A stretch of DNA of 64,000 bases, taken from the NCBI GenBank assembly GCA_034440575.1, contig JAOTOL010001454.1:616001-680000 (forward strand). The letters are read 5' to 3'. Source of the DNA: Imbricaverruca yamaguchii (taxonomy: Eukaryota > Arthropoda > Thecostraca > Neoverrucidae). The translations under genes were made by a program, and so were the position numbers. This document shows positions 21,607 through 34,563 of the stretch, in pieces. The notes under the pieces were generated by a model. The model made no database searches. It was not told the origin of the DNA and saw nothing but the letters and a program-made list of their open reading frames with translations. Position 1 is the stretch's first letter; the number at the start of each line of letters is the position of its first letter.

Positions 21607-21763
21607 AGAGGTGGCAGCGATTGGCGCTATATGGCTGAAGCAGCTGACCCGTTCAGATATTCCAGCGACGCACGTGATGCTTAGTGACACCGAATCAATG
21701 GGGGCTGATGGCGGGATTGGCCAGTTACAATATCTGAGCGCCAAGCGTCCGGCCCAGCTGCTC

Positions 21764-23294
21764 GGAATGTCACGTATTGAGTGACTGGCGCTATTTCAGT
21801 CACAACCGGACGGTCGCTGCGGCGATCATCACCTTCCGGGCCATACGGGACGAGTGGGTGTGGGTGCTAGCCGTCAGACAGCCAGCGCGTGATGGGTCAG
21901 ATCCGCTTTAAGACGCCCATTATTCGAGAAGTGAACTTCCGGCTTTCTGGTTATTAGCCGAAGCCAATATGCAAAGATGAGCTGCTGAATGACGATGGCA
22001 TCATAGCTGCCACCGGGCGACAGTTCTGCTGTCTAGTGGCAACCGGATGTCGTCGCCTTCAGCGATGGCGTTCGCCGTGTCGTGGTGGAACATATTGCTG
22101 TTCACATATATTGCCGCCGCCGCCGTGTTACGCGTTGTTCAGAAACAACGCGCATTTTTGGCTTGAAGTCTATTTCGTCCGGTCAAGTCTAGTATCGGGT
22201 CAAGTATAATTAAGACGTACATATTTGATACAGCGTTATAGAAACGGTGTTACCTATCCTGTGTCTCTTATAAAAAGCATTCGACTGGGACTTGATCTGT
22301 TCGGTTTATATGCTCTTCTTGAACATGTTTACTCACATTCGGAAATCATTAACGTTACGTATCGCCAGCTGTGAATGCTATTTTTTCCTGGATATAGCGG
22401 GACGAGATGAACAACTTACTGCGGAAGCGGATAAAAGTGGAAAATTTAAATATAAACAGATGCATGGATCGGACGCATATTTTCGCACATGTATATAATA
22501 TCATTTACCGTTCGGATTGCACTACCGAGTTTGGAAACATAATGAATTACATGTAACTCGGAGGAACGTCTCTGTACCTCTGTGCTCGAATTAGTTTTAA
22601 GTAAAAAGTTTTAAGTAAAAAAACACACTGGGTTACTTTAGAAACCAAACTTGGACCCTTAAGTTCAAAATACTGGAATGAGCTCAGTTTGTATGGCTTG
22701 TATTATTCCTTTATTCGCTTAATGTATGTTCATTGAATTAGTTAATCAGTATCCACCTACGTAACGCTGACAAAATTGCCTTCCAAACGAAAACTGAACC
22801 CAAAGTAAAGACAGAGCCGAGCGTTAATAATTCACGTTTGGACGTAAAGCATACAATGCCGTAGCGTGTGCATGTCTGCAAAACCAGACCTCCACACGAA
22901 GGTTGACTACAACAAACCGACTTCAAGCCCAAAATGTACGTTGCTTCCGAACAAAGCGTAGCTGGTCGACGACGGCAGTATATGCAGCCAGTAATATGTT
23001 ACACCGCGACATAGTGGATGGTATCGCCGCAGGCAAGGACATCCACTGGCCCTTTGTCCTGTCACCGTTATTCAGTGGCTCATTGTGACATATTTGGCTT
23101 CGATTAAAATCCAGAAAGCCGGAAGTTCACTTCTGAAATAATGGGCGTCTCAAGGCGGATCTGACCCATAATGTGCTGGTTATCTGGTACTTAGCGACAG
23201 CATCCACCCGGCGCGTATCGCTCGGACCGTGGTGATCGCCACAGCGACCATCGGGCTACAACTGAAATACGCACCAGACAATGCGTGACATTCC
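21764..23294. mobile_element. Element with about 0.4-kb terminal inverted repeats
   Basis: The left arm 21764 to about 22190 and the right arm about 22905 to 23294 are inverted copies. They begin GGAATGTCACGYATTG at each end and share GTCGCTGYGGCGATCAYCAC, GGGTCAGATCCGC, GACGCCCATTATT, AAGTGAACTTCCGGCTTTCT and GGCTTGAAGTC. Arm identity is about 70-75% by eye. The central 0.7 kb is AT-rich and has no protein I recognise (frames up to 68 codons), so the element is non-autonomous or gutted. Flanking target duplications were not identified. Confidence 0.75.
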
Positions 23295-23336
23295 AATTGA
23301 TATATAACTAATACAAGGAAATTACTTGGTTGTGAT

Positions 23337-23588
23337 TATATATATGTATATTTATATATATTTATATATATTTATATATATCTATATATTTATTTATATA
23401 TATTTATTTATATATATTAATTACATATATATTTATGTATGTGTATATACATATATATACACACATGAGTAGCTTGGAAGCAGTTGATTGCATATGCAGG
23501 TTTCATTGAATATGACTGCGAGTTCAACGGTAGTGATCTTACTTGTGGAATCAACTGATCGTATTTTATTCCTTGTCTCTTCGTTGTG

Positions 23589-23684
<96 letters not shown>

Positions 23685-23696
23685 ATATATATACCA
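23337..23696. repeat. AT microsatellites
   Basis: A degenerate TATATATTTA tract (23337-23465) and, after about 120 bp of unique sequence, a nearly pure (TA)n tract of about 50 repeats (23588-23696). Confidence 0.9.
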
Positions 23697-23699
23697 CGA

Positions 23700-25490
23700 A
23701 TATGTTTGCATATTCACGGTATGCGTTTGTTTTGCAGGAGCGTAGGTGTGGTGGGGGGTGATGAAGAACGAAAATTGCATTCATGCAACAATTGCGACGC
23801 ACGAACTTTTTGGTAGCATTTCGATGTGTACTGAAATGTCCACTATGCAAATGTTATCATCGATGACGAATGAAGTGTAATTGTGGCGGCCACCCGTGAT
23901 TTCGGATGGGCTTTCTGATAAGCCCAATACGCGTTACATGGGAAAACGACTTAGTGCCCTACCGGCTTTGCGGAAGGCTGTCATACGCCAATGCCCACCA
24001 AAGGCGCTGCATTGCATGTGGCTCATCGACATGATATAATGCAAAAAAAAAAATTAAACAAGAATTCCCCTCCGTAACCTACCTCATTTTCAGCCAATCT
24101 TGTGATCGGACGATTTGTATGCCATTGGACACTTCTAGTTGAATTTCTCGTAGTTCACATTATCTAGTTTGAATGTTATACTGACGAGTTAATTCAGCAG
24201 ACTTTGACAAATAATTGCTCATGGCGGCATAGGCATATGGTAGGTACCTATCAGTCGTGTTCACTGACAATTTTCGTGTTGATGTTGGCATCGGTGGTAT
24301 TCACATATATGTCATGACTTTGGCAGTGATAACTGTAATATCTGTATCAGTTGGTAGCCACCTTCACTTTCTTCATAACGAAGCGGTATTTGCGTTCTGA
24401 CAGAAGTACAATCGCAACTCAAAGATGTGCCCGATATGGTATTTACCGTTCCAAATTAGATTATGTCAGGTAAGTTAGATGAATTAGTTGGCCTGTGTCG
24501 GCAGTAGTGCACTGACCAATCGCTCCCGCGAAGCCTTTCCAACATGTTTCTCAGTGCTTCGGGGAGACACACTGGACACGTTTTCAGTGCAAGGTTGCAA
24601 GCTGGCCACTGTTTTGGGGAGGGGAGCGAACACCCGGACGTTTGTGCGAAGCGATTTGGAACAACCTTGCAGTTTAACAAGCGTTTCTGTCTAGGCACCA
24701 GCTTACCCAAGAATCACAGTTGCTTTTTTGGCAGATAATCACGTTCACACGAATTTGATCACATTTGAGTCCTAACTGTTTGCCGCCAATAGCCTGTTTC
24801 ATATACATTGTACTACTTACTACTTGCTACACCAACGTACGTTACACTTCGCCACTTACAGCTTTACTGTCTCACATCAAGATGCACATTGTCAGCAAGT
24901 CGTAGTACGTTTACCTAAGTAGTAGATGCGTCGAGTGGAAGGTGTGGTGTCGAGCGTGTGGGGGTGGCCGTGTCGGTGTATTGACATCACGTGAAGCGTT
25001 TTGTCAAAGTTATACTCTAAAACTGCAATTCATGGATCGGGAGGTGAGGCCCATGTTCACACAAGCTCTGCTAAGCAGTTGCACCCAAGTCCATAGAGCC
25101 TTCCCAGCAAGAAGTCGAACTACATCTAGAAAACGTATATATATTGGACATTGTATTATTATTTTGGACAAGATAATTCTTCATTGACATCATAAGCCTC
25201 CCATCTCCTTTCGCTACATCTGTTCAACTCAACTTCTTCCATTCATTCCAGCTCGTTCTGTGTTGCCGGAGTCAGAAATCCACAGTTACCAATTGGTGCT
25301 CGTCGACAGAAGTCCAGTGGTGGCTTGCTCGTTGGACTACCAGTGATGTTTGGCCCACTGAGGAATGCAAGGCGGGGACAGCCTGGACCCGTGTTTACCA
25401 CTGCGTGGCTGCAGGGTAAATGGTCACGTGACGACCACGCACGCGAATCCATACGGCTCTGACGCTGGCCCGCGGCGAAGCTGGCACTCA
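23700..25490. other. Stretch without a recognised gene
   Basis: No supported exon or element. A minus-strand open frame at 24456-24710 and a stretch at 25255-25436 (TTCCAG acceptor-like left edge, GTAAAT right edge) were considered, but no family could be named. Confidence 0.4.
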
Positions 25491-25491
25491 C

Positions 25492-25541
25492 GCAACGCAA
25501 CGCAACGCAACGCAACGCAACGCAAGGCAACGCAACGCATA
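25492..25541 (+). repeat. (CGCAA)n pentanucleotide microsatellite
   Basis: Nine to ten repeats of CGCAA with one CGCAAGGCAA variant. Confidence 0.92.
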
Positions 25542-26061
25542 GCTGCGAAGCGGCGCAGCCTACCACTAATTATTGGTATGAAGCGGCACGGCCTACGGTC
25601 TTAGCAAAGGTGCCTTAGAACATTCCACCAAAGACAACCGTAGATGACTTAAAGTATGGGCTGCACGCCCACCAACTGGCAAAGCAACCAGAAGTGTCGG
25701 CATCCGTTCTACTTACAATTTGCTGCAGGTATCAATGGTGCAGTGCTCCTCGTCGCGTACAGAAGAGCTGTCGTTGCGTACAGTGCTAATACGGCCTCCA
25801 TTGTAGAAGCCTAAAGCACGTCGCCAACTACAAGCAGCATGAAGATATTCGCTCTCGATGCGTATGTGAAACACTGCCTGGGTTGTTGAAATGTCCCGTC
25901 TGAACGTAAATCTCACAGTCACTGATACTATCAATACGCGTTAATTCTCAGACACCCGCCTACTTTACATTGACTCAGACCACACAGTGTGCAACTTCTA
26001 CCTAACAAGTATGATCATTGGCACAAAGCAGCCGAGTGTTCTCCTGCACCCTGTCGCTCCC
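25542..26061. other. Unannotated spacer
   Basis: No recognisable gene or repeat. Confidence 0.4.
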
Positions 26062-26268
26062 AGCACCCGGGTAGTGGCACCCGGCCAGCACCCGGCCGGC
26101 ACCCGGCCGGCACCCGGCCCACCGGCACCCGGCCCACCGGCACCCGGCCCACCGGCACCCGGCCGGCACCCGGCCAGCACCCGGCAAACACCCGGCCGGC
26201 ACCCGGCCAGCACCCGGCCGGCACCCGGCCAGCACCCGGCCAGCACCCGGCCGGCACCCGGCCGGCAG
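26062..26268 (+). repeat. GC-rich minisatellite (GGCACCCGGCC)n
   Basis: Units of 10-13 bp (GGCACCCGGCC, AGCACCCGGCC, CACCGGCACCCGGCC). Pro/Ala/Gly-rich frames are open on both strands purely because the repeat has no stops. Confidence 0.92.
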
Positions 26269-26394
26269 CCCCACCTGTCAGCGTGCCTGGTGTCGGCCGA
26301 TTGTTTGTCTCGCCGGAGACAATCTCCATAAAGCGTCGATACGGCGTCGTTAATGACCGACGTAAGCGGTGGCCGGCCCGCCGGCGGCGCATCG

Positions 26395-26562
26395 ATCGGC
26401 TGTCGGAGCGCTCCGACGGAGCTGTCGGGCGTGACAGCTCCGTCCACATCGGCCGGGCCTGGCGCGGCGGCCCAGACGTGACAGCTCCGTCCACCTCGGC
26501 CGGGCCTGGCGCGGCGCCGGTCGCGTGGCCCGGCGGCCCAGACGTGGCAGCTCCGTCCACCT
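26395..26562 (+). repeat. Three-copy GC-rich tandem repeat
   Basis: The phrase GACAGCTCCGTCCACMTCGG, then CCGGGCCTGGCGCGG and GGCCCAGACGTG, recurs about every 55-70 bp. Related GCGAGCCCCGCGCARAC phrases recur at 26740-26820. Confidence 0.7.
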
Positions 26563-26565
26563 CTG

Positions 26566-26731
26566 CCATGGTTGGTTATTGGTTTTGCGACACGTCGACC
26601 GTTGAGTCCTGTAGCGTCGTCAATCTCTCACGCCAGTTTGTTGCGAGCGAAGAGTAGCGACAGGCGATGCTCGAACCCACAACCTTTCGATTGTGAGACG
26701 GGCAGCTTACCGCTGGACTACTCCTCCCCTG
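26566..26731 (-). mobile_element. tRNA-derived SINE, family 1, copy 2
   Basis: On the minus strand it has AGTAGTCCAGCGGTAAGCTG (box A-like), CCCGTCTCACAATC, GGTTGTGGGTTCGAGC (box B), CTGTCGCTACTCTTCG and the body ACTCAACGGTCGACGTGTCG. These blocks occur in the same order as in the 8464-8630 copy. CACCTCTG at 26558-26565 and 26732-26739 is a probable 8-bp target duplication. The long Met-initiated frames overlapping it continue into the CA tract and are artefacts. Confidence 0.78.
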
Positions 26732-26862
26732 CACCTCTGGCGAGCCCCGCGCAAACTCGGCGCGGTGTGTTTGGCGCGCGGCGGGGCGGCCAGACATGGC
26801 GAGCCCCGCGCAGACGGGAGTCGGGGGGCCGCCTGAACGCCTGGTGCGCGCTGGCACACAAC

Positions 26863-27107
<245 letters not shown>

Positions 27108-27489
27108 GTGTTTGCCGTGACTACCGAGGACTATGGCCTGGCCGTCACTAACGAGGACACCCCTTAGTTTTCACTAGAGAAGCATCAATTTTTTATCTGT
27201 CATAGAGCAAGATCTGCCGGGTAAGATAGAGGGTAGATTTTTTAGAAAACTTCCAATCGTCGGCTTCCAATGTGATTTGGAATACCGAGGACATCGGCAA
27301 AACCGAGGACATTGTGTGTACCGTCTCATGTTCACCATGCATGTTTATCGTCAATACCGAGGACTATCGCCTGGCGGTCAGTAACGAGAACTCCCTCTGA
27401 CATCCGAGAGCAGTGTTTATGTGGTATGTGATAATTGATGCGTCTGTGCGGTTTTGGGAGTCGGTGATAATCGCATGTGTGAGGTCTAA

Positions 27490-28312
27490 TTAACCCGCGC
27501 CGTCTTTACGGTCAGATCCTCACACCCCGTCTCGGGGGGATAGTAACCCCCTCTAAAATCCAAGCTAGGCGTCACACGAAAACGAAAAAGGTGTCATCGG
27601 AAAGCGCTCGACGAGTAGGGTCCGGATCCACCCCACAAAACAATTTCCCCCTAAAAATGACGTAAATAGGGGGGGGGATAGATTGTCACGACTTTTCACG
27701 GCTTACATGTTTTTGGCTGTGTGGATATTCGAAAAAAAATAATTATTTGGAATCAGAAAAGGACAGCGAAACTTACCAGCGCCATAACAATTTTTACCCC
27801 CCCCACATTTTTTTTTCAATTTCAAAATTTTGAGTTTTAAAGTTTTCTTTAATTTTCCTTTTATAGCGGATAGAGAAGACCGAGAAATGTTGTTGGAAGT
27901 CAACTTACTTTGATAAAAAATGCTTACTTTAGCCAGAATATTATATTTGAAGTGCAAGAGGCAAATATGGAAAATTTATGTGTAGTCAGAAAATGAGAAA
28001 TTCCTCTCGTACTTTTTGTTGCACCCATAAAAATAGGAAAATGCTGAAAGTTTGAACAAAATATCTGTATCCGTTAAAGCGTGACGACTGATTTAACTTT
28101 TTTTTAGGTGACCTCACTTGACCTTGACTAACTCGTTGACCCTATATGACCTGACTTACAAATTTTGACATAACATGCCAAATTGATGTGGAAAAAGGTA
28201 CACAGAATTTTGGCGCGCTGCCACGTGCCGTTCGTTCACTATCCGCGAAAAACCTCAGGTGAAGGCCGTTGAAGACCCCCCACCCCGAGACAGGACGGTT
28301 AACCTAGTACCA
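27490..28312. mobile_element. TTAA-flanked inverted-repeat element A1
   Basis: The element starts TTAA-CCCGCGCCGTCT and ends GACAGGACGG-TTAA (one G lost compared with B1). The outer 15 bases are imperfect inverted repeats, and the subterminal CCCCGTCTCGGGG and CCCCGAGAC match in inverted orientation. Conserved inner blocks are GTGTCATCGGAAAGCGCTCG, ACGAGTAGGGTC, GTTAAAGCGTGACGACTG and GAGGTGACCTCACTTGACC-like sequence. The TTAA target and CCC..GGG ends fit the piggyBac superfamily. It has no coding capacity, so it is a MITE-like derivative. Shared with B1, hence older than the unit duplication. Confidence 0.78.
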
Positions 28313-28803
28313 CTGATGGAGGCTTCCTTAGCGTAGGACCACTATCATCGAAAAACATGCTGTGTTTGAGACCAAAAGTTGTGGGGAGACAAATGATTGC
28401 GAGGCACAGTATCCTACTGAATAGTCATTGTGTTCAGTTCGCGTTTGGGCGAAAATTGTCAAGTTTCTTGTCTCCTATTGTGGAATTTGTGGGGTGATCT
28501 CCCCCGCAGCTGCCATAATATTTATGCCAAGGTAGAGGAGCTAAGGCCTACGATGTCGTTAATATTATGCTAAGATCATAACTGCATTTTCTAATTGAAA
28601 ATAGCCTGAAAATACCGAAGGACCCATCCACCCACATGCTTCTCTTCTCAGCCCTTAAGTCCGTACTTGCTTGTGTCATTTTCCGAGAGAACTTTATTCA
28701 CAATGGCGTAGCCAGGTTTCCGTTCTGGGAATTCTGCGAACCGCAAGGGCTATCAGTCCAGTGAAGGTTTAGCTAAAAGTTGTCAATGTCATACGGTTTT
28801 TTG

Positions 28804-29331
28804 TTAGGAGCGTAGAAAATATACTTTGCTCGATTCGGATTTGATTTGAATTCGTAACGAACTTGACGTTTTATAATTTAGTCGTGCAACTGCATCATCA
28901 TTGTTAGCTTTGATCGTGGACGCCGCCACTTCTGGGGCATTTGGGATCCATGCTCCATCTGCCATTACTTGATGGGGTCTGATCAATTTCGGGAAAATGC
29001 GGTATTTGACAAAAAGCCTGACAATGGAAACCTGACGCCAACATTTGGGTGGGTACAGTTCACTGGAGGATACAGCTAACCAATTGACGGGCCAAACCGT
29101 CCCATTTTCATTGCAACCTACAACCAAAATCATGGATGGAGTAGTTAGAAGAAAAAAAACTTTTAGTGTGGCCCAACACATGGATGCAGTGTGATTCCCA
29201 ATTTGGTTGATAAAACCCTCCTCACATGGCCCCACGTTGAGAGAACAAAGTGTTGGTGGGGCGGAGGTAAATGTGGTCGGACTGAGACTACACCAAGGAT
29301 GTAGGAACTCAGTCTTAGCATATGGCCTCAT
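28804..29331 (-). other. 175-codon open frame in unit A, disrupted in unit B
   Basis: The protein begins MRPYAKTEFLHPWCSLSPTT and ends SLRIQIKSESSKVYFLRS; I recognise no family. The equivalent region of unit B (49529-50105) is split into three short frames by small indels. The frame is therefore probably chance or a decayed gene, not a current one. Confidence 0.25.
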
Positions 29332-31010
29332 TTTTTCTCGGATTTATTGCACTTCACATTGAACTTGGGAATTAACGACATGAAAATCTACAGAAATCAT
29401 TACAAATGATGAATACTTGACGGCAGTAGCAATGACTGAGCATTGCACAACTTTAGGTCCCGACCTTTGTGCACAAGGGTGTGCCCCTAACAGTCAAACA
29501 AAAATCCTTCTGGATGCATCTTCCTTCAATTGCCCTTGATAACGTAAGCATGCATACAAAATTGCACGTCGATCCAACAAAATGTAGAAGTGACGACAAA
29601 GGTAGTCTATTTGCTACCGTAGCCTACGGGTTCTAAATAAAAATGCTCGTGGTCCCGTAGCAGGTTTTATACAAGAGTGCTGAGGAATCGACTTTAACAC
29701 ATTATGTGTATCGAAGTTTCGTCGGTTTTTAGCGAACCTGTGAACGTTCCATGGCTTAAATTGTTACGTCATCTGCTTGGTTTCAGATCCTCGTTCTAGG
29801 TAGTGACAACGTACACTATGCATGACAAAACGTGTGCATAATGGTCATGGGTAAAGGCGGACAGCTGTCCCCATGGCATGCTTCCTGTTGCGCACAATGG
29901 ATGTCGGCAACTGGTTGAGCCCCAGCACAACCCCACTGCATGTGCCGACTTTGGGGCATGCTTTCTGAAATTGCTCGCGATATCGCGCAAGGTGGAAGAA
30001 CAAGTGGATAACTTAGCAATCGTAATTCGTGCAACTTGTATAGGCATACAAAAAAGGGATGAAACGTGAATGTATATGATCTGTGGAGGTAATTTCTTTA
30101 GCTATCTTATTAAAAAAGTTGCAACGAGCCAGGATCCTTGGATATAACCCTCGTAAGGTGGAGTGGCAGCAAGCGAAATTTGTGACGACGTCTATAGTGT
30201 GTCGGATCGACAATAATTATGTGCGAAAATATGTCTTGCTAATGATGATCAAAGCAAAAAGTAACCCGAGGGATTTAATTTTCCGGTTGTTTGTCTCGGT
30301 TGTTGTAATTTTCGTTTGGTTTTCCGGCTTATTGTGACACCTTATTGCGCACGTAAATATTGGTATTTTCTTTAGACATGCCGGTTTCGGCGCATTCTAC
30401 GTGGGTTCTTCAGATAATTCCAAATGGAATCAGAGGGTTCTGCTGATGTTTGTATGCGTTTCATAGTAGGTGTATCATTGCCACGCGAAGTCTTTAAACA
30501 AAGGCACCACCTTCAGGAATTTCGCGTTTAAGCAAAGGAATCTCAGCTGACTGATTTTGTTTCGTTCAGGCGCACGCGAAACGCACAGAAAAGGTAAACG
30601 TCTGGTTTGAACAGGCTTCTATGGATAATATTGCATCCTCCATAGTTTGGTGTGCTGCTATAAGAACACACCATATTTAGCAATGTTTGTGAGTCTCGAA
30701 AAGTCAGACTACCAAGCCCAGCGTGTTTGTCAGCAAAATCATGGTGTCTAAAATTAAGAGTAAGCAAAGGTTTAGCGCCAACATGCCCACTGCCAAATCG
30801 TCCTGTGCTCAGGCTATTGGAGCGATCGGGAAGACGCTGCCCACTTTCATGGGGCTACTCAGCACCAGAGGTTCTAAATAGAGGGAGGGACACTTGGGCA
30901 TGTGCCCCCCCCCAATCCAAAGAAGTGTGACGACTCTCTGACCGGGGAAAAACACCCACGATAGACTGCAATGCACCACGCCCCCCAAACAGTGGCTCCC
31001 ATCCGAGGAA

Positions 31011-31295
31011 ATGGCGCCCCTTCAAACGATTCCAAGCGCCCCTAATTACAAAGAGTTGTACGCCTTGATGAAAGAACAGCATGGTCTGAGCTTGGCGTTG
31101 ATATGCGGTAATTGCTCCGAATGGTGGCTCTTTAAATGTTTGGGAACATTTCTGTGCTTGTCCCGTTTGGAGTCAAGGGGCGATGATCTTGCCCTCAAAT
31201 TTGTTTCAAGATACGCAAAATCAGATATACATGAACGTACTACAGTTTCGTGTCAATGTGTCACCTCATTCGGCAGCTATCCCGGGAAAACCTAA
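31011..31295 (+). other. 94-codon open frame conserved in both units
   Basis: It begins MAPLQTIPSAPNYKELYALM and is intact in unit B at 51739-52023 with two differences, both amino acid changes (Q to E, G to A). Intactness may simply reflect recent duplication. No domain recognised. Confidence 0.25.
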
Positions 31296-32023
31296 GGAGG
31301 TGGGGCGGGACTCTCGAGAGCCTCACCCTGGTCCGGAGAGAGTACTACATGAACGCAATGCCAGTATTCCACTACAAGCATGAGTAAAAGATAAACAGTG
31401 GTTTTCTACGCTTCCTCGAAAAGTTAACTCGTAAAATCTACGAATTGCATGACCTCTTCCGTGCACCATGCTGCTAAATATGCCACAACATGTCCTCACT
31501 TACTTGTAATTTGGGTATAATCGTCGTCATTTTGGTATCAGATGAGCCTCGGGGAAAATAGTATGGTTTTAAATGGGTAAAGGGACCTTCGCTAAATGCA
31601 TGAGTGATTTTATTTCGTTGGCGGGAGTACACCCTATATCATTATGTCTTGCACAAACTGATATGGGATAATACATTTTCTCCCAAATATTTCATTTTTG
31701 TTGGAAAACCAGCTCCAAACGTTCAAGATAGCAATCAACGTATCCACAGCTGGAATACATTGTGTAGTGTTATATAAAAAATCGAAAAGGCTTAGCTGGT
31801 TGCGTCAATCCTGGCTTCTTCTGTTTCTCCAAATCATGATGTTCGCAGTATTTAATAACATCCGGTAGATTTCGCAAGTTAGAACCAAAAAAATGTTCCT
31901 CAAACTGAGCCCGTTTAATTTGAAAGACCATTATTCACGTACTTCCCATGACACTCCGAAATATATTTGACAAGGCCTTAGCCACTATTATAGAAACTAT
32001 TTAGTACGCAACTCTATATATTC

Positions 32024-32842
32024 TTAACCCACGCCGTCTCTCCGGTCAGATCTTCACACCACGTCTCGGGGAGCGGGGCGGATAGTAACGTTGCACGAAA
32101 ACGAAAGAGGTGTCATCGGAAAGCGCTCGACGAGTAGGGTCCAGATCCACCCCTGAAAAGAATTTCCCCCAAAGGTGACTTCACCAGGGGGCTAGATTTT
32201 CATGACTATTCACGACTTACATTATGTTTTTGGCTCTGGGGAGTTCATTTTGGGGGATACATGAAAACACAAAATTTACTTAGAATGAGAAAAAGACGGC
32301 GAAATCGACCACGGCAATACATTTTTCCTGGCACCCCAAAAATGCAAATTAAATTTTTTGAAATGGCAGATGTTTCAGTTTTCAAGTTTTCTTTAATTTT
32401 CCTTTTTCAATGGGTAGAGCAGACCGAGAAACGTTGTTGAAAGTCAACTTGCCCTAATCAAAATGCTTACTTTAGTCAGAATCTTCTATTTGAACTGCAA
32501 TTGGCAAATATGCAAAATGTATATGTAGTCAAAAAACAAAAAACAAAATCCAGATACGTTTTGTTGAATCCCTAGAGATAAGCAAACTCTGAAAGTTTCA
32601 TTAAAATACCTGTATCCGTTAAAGCGTGACGACTGGTTGAACTTTTTTGGAGGTGACCTCACTTGACGTCGACTAACTCGTTGACCCTGGACGACTGACT
32701 TCAAAATTTTGAAACCCCATGCCAAATTGACGTGGGAAAAGGCATAAAAAAATTTGGGTGCGCTGCCTCCCGCTGTTCGTTCACTCCGCGAAAAACCTGA
32801 GGGGGTGCGGTTGAAGACCCCTCCCCGAGACGGACGGGTTAA
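32024..32842. mobile_element. TTAA-flanked inverted-repeat element A2
   Basis: TTAACCCACGCCGTCTC at the left and GAGACGGACGGGTTAA at the right, with the same inner blocks as A1. Shared with unit B (B2). Confidence 0.78.
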
Positions 32843-34513
32843 TACTCTGCGGATCATCCTCTTTCTTATTCATGTTATCACTCCACAGCTGTGCGATATG
32901 AAAACACCGCGCTTCCTTTTGCTTCATTTGTGTAATCTACGATCATGCTGGCCAGAAGAAAAGGGAAAATTCCTTCCAAAATCCAGAAGCGGAAGGAGCT
33001 TTGTTCTTCATCATGCCTTAGAGCATATATAGATTGCCTTCACTTGTTGACAATTACAGTTCTTTCCATTTTGTATAATTCGGGAAAATCTATAGAAGCC
33101 AGATAATCGTTGATTCGCCGGTCGCTATGATCTGCATGACATGTTGACTCATATAGTTAAGTAAGCAATGCATTGTAATATTAAAAAATGTCTGCTTTCG
33201 GAAGCTAGCTGCCCGTCTTCTGTATTCAAAATATTGATGTGTCCTTAGTATTTCATTGGGTACACATACCGAAGAAGCATTTTGTAGGTATCTAACCCTG
33301 TTTATCCATCTCAATCTAGACCATAACTAGCAGGTCAAAGATTAATGTTCCTAGAATGCATTTGCTCGATCACGAATAGTTGCGTATGGTTGACAGAATC
33401 GTTGGTGGCGTGTCGTTGGTGGTGGTAGTTGCATATTAGTTGGTAGAACTGACGACAAAAGCAGTCAATCCAATATTGTTGCAGTCATGTAATGTTCTTT
33501 TTTCTTTTCTCCTCTTCACGATCTTTTCTTTACGGCTTCTGGTTCTACTGACTCGAATGGCACTCGTGGTCATTTCTAAATTAAAACGCAAATCGTAAGC
33601 ATTGTTCCGTTTATGCTGTCGCTAGCATAATTCATTTTTGATCTCTACGCACACTGCAAATGAAAATCATCTTCGAGAAGGGTATTGTTAAGTCACCATA
33701 ATCTAGGTCTCATTGCATATGCGGACAGTATAATTTTTGTATGCATAGGCTGTGGTCCGTACACTGTAACTTATGTAGATATTCAATCTCACAACTATTG
33801 CATTTAAGTGCTGAAGCATATAATTGCCGCCCAAATTCGAATATCACAAAGGTGCATCACATTTTAAGTAAACTAATATTCGTGGATGTTTGCCATGAAA
33901 AAATTCCCAGAATTGCCAGGAATATCTGGCGGCGACGAAACTCCCTTCAGTTAATTCAGCAATCAAGAAGTGGTTACATGCTCAGCAATATTTATGTGTT
34001 GCAACATGCATAGTGATGCATACCGATGCATGCATCCTGATTCATGTGTACTGAAAGCCAGGTATTTGTGTTCGCTTCCATGCTTAGGCGGACATTTGGT
34101 CAGGATACTCTGAATTTCAATTATTTTTAGTTTATGCTGACAAAATGGCCAGCCGAAATTAAACCTGGTGTATTTTGATGGGACATGTTCAGATCTGAGT
34201 GTAAACCGAAATCAGTGCATGATAGCCGAAGCCATGCATACACCAACATGACTACTTAAAAGATTCCTGATCGGATCCCGTTCTTCAGATGTGGTCATTT
34301 ATTCACTGCATACATATACATACTATTCACTGAAAACAACCTACATATATATCCGTTTTTCGTGTGGAAGCTGACATTATTAAAGCGCGTGGTATTAACC
34401 CGACGTACTTAGGCGGATATTTTCTATCATGCAATTAACGGGTCATTTCTGGCCGTGTTTAGTCAGACATGAAGCTACCTTGCCACAGGTGTGCATAACA
34501 TTTTACTGAAGCA

Positions 34514-34516
<3 letters not shown>

Positions 34517-34562
<46 letters not shown>
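34517..34562. repeat. (TA)n tract specific to unit A
   Basis: About 23 TA repeats; unit B has only a short TATATATGCATATATA at the equivalent place (about 55240). Confidence 0.9.

Positions 34563-34563
<1 letters not shown>

Noticed and set aside
25255..25436. An exon between TTCCAG and GTAAAT
   Set aside because: Two frames are open but neither resembles a known protein, and the donor is weak.
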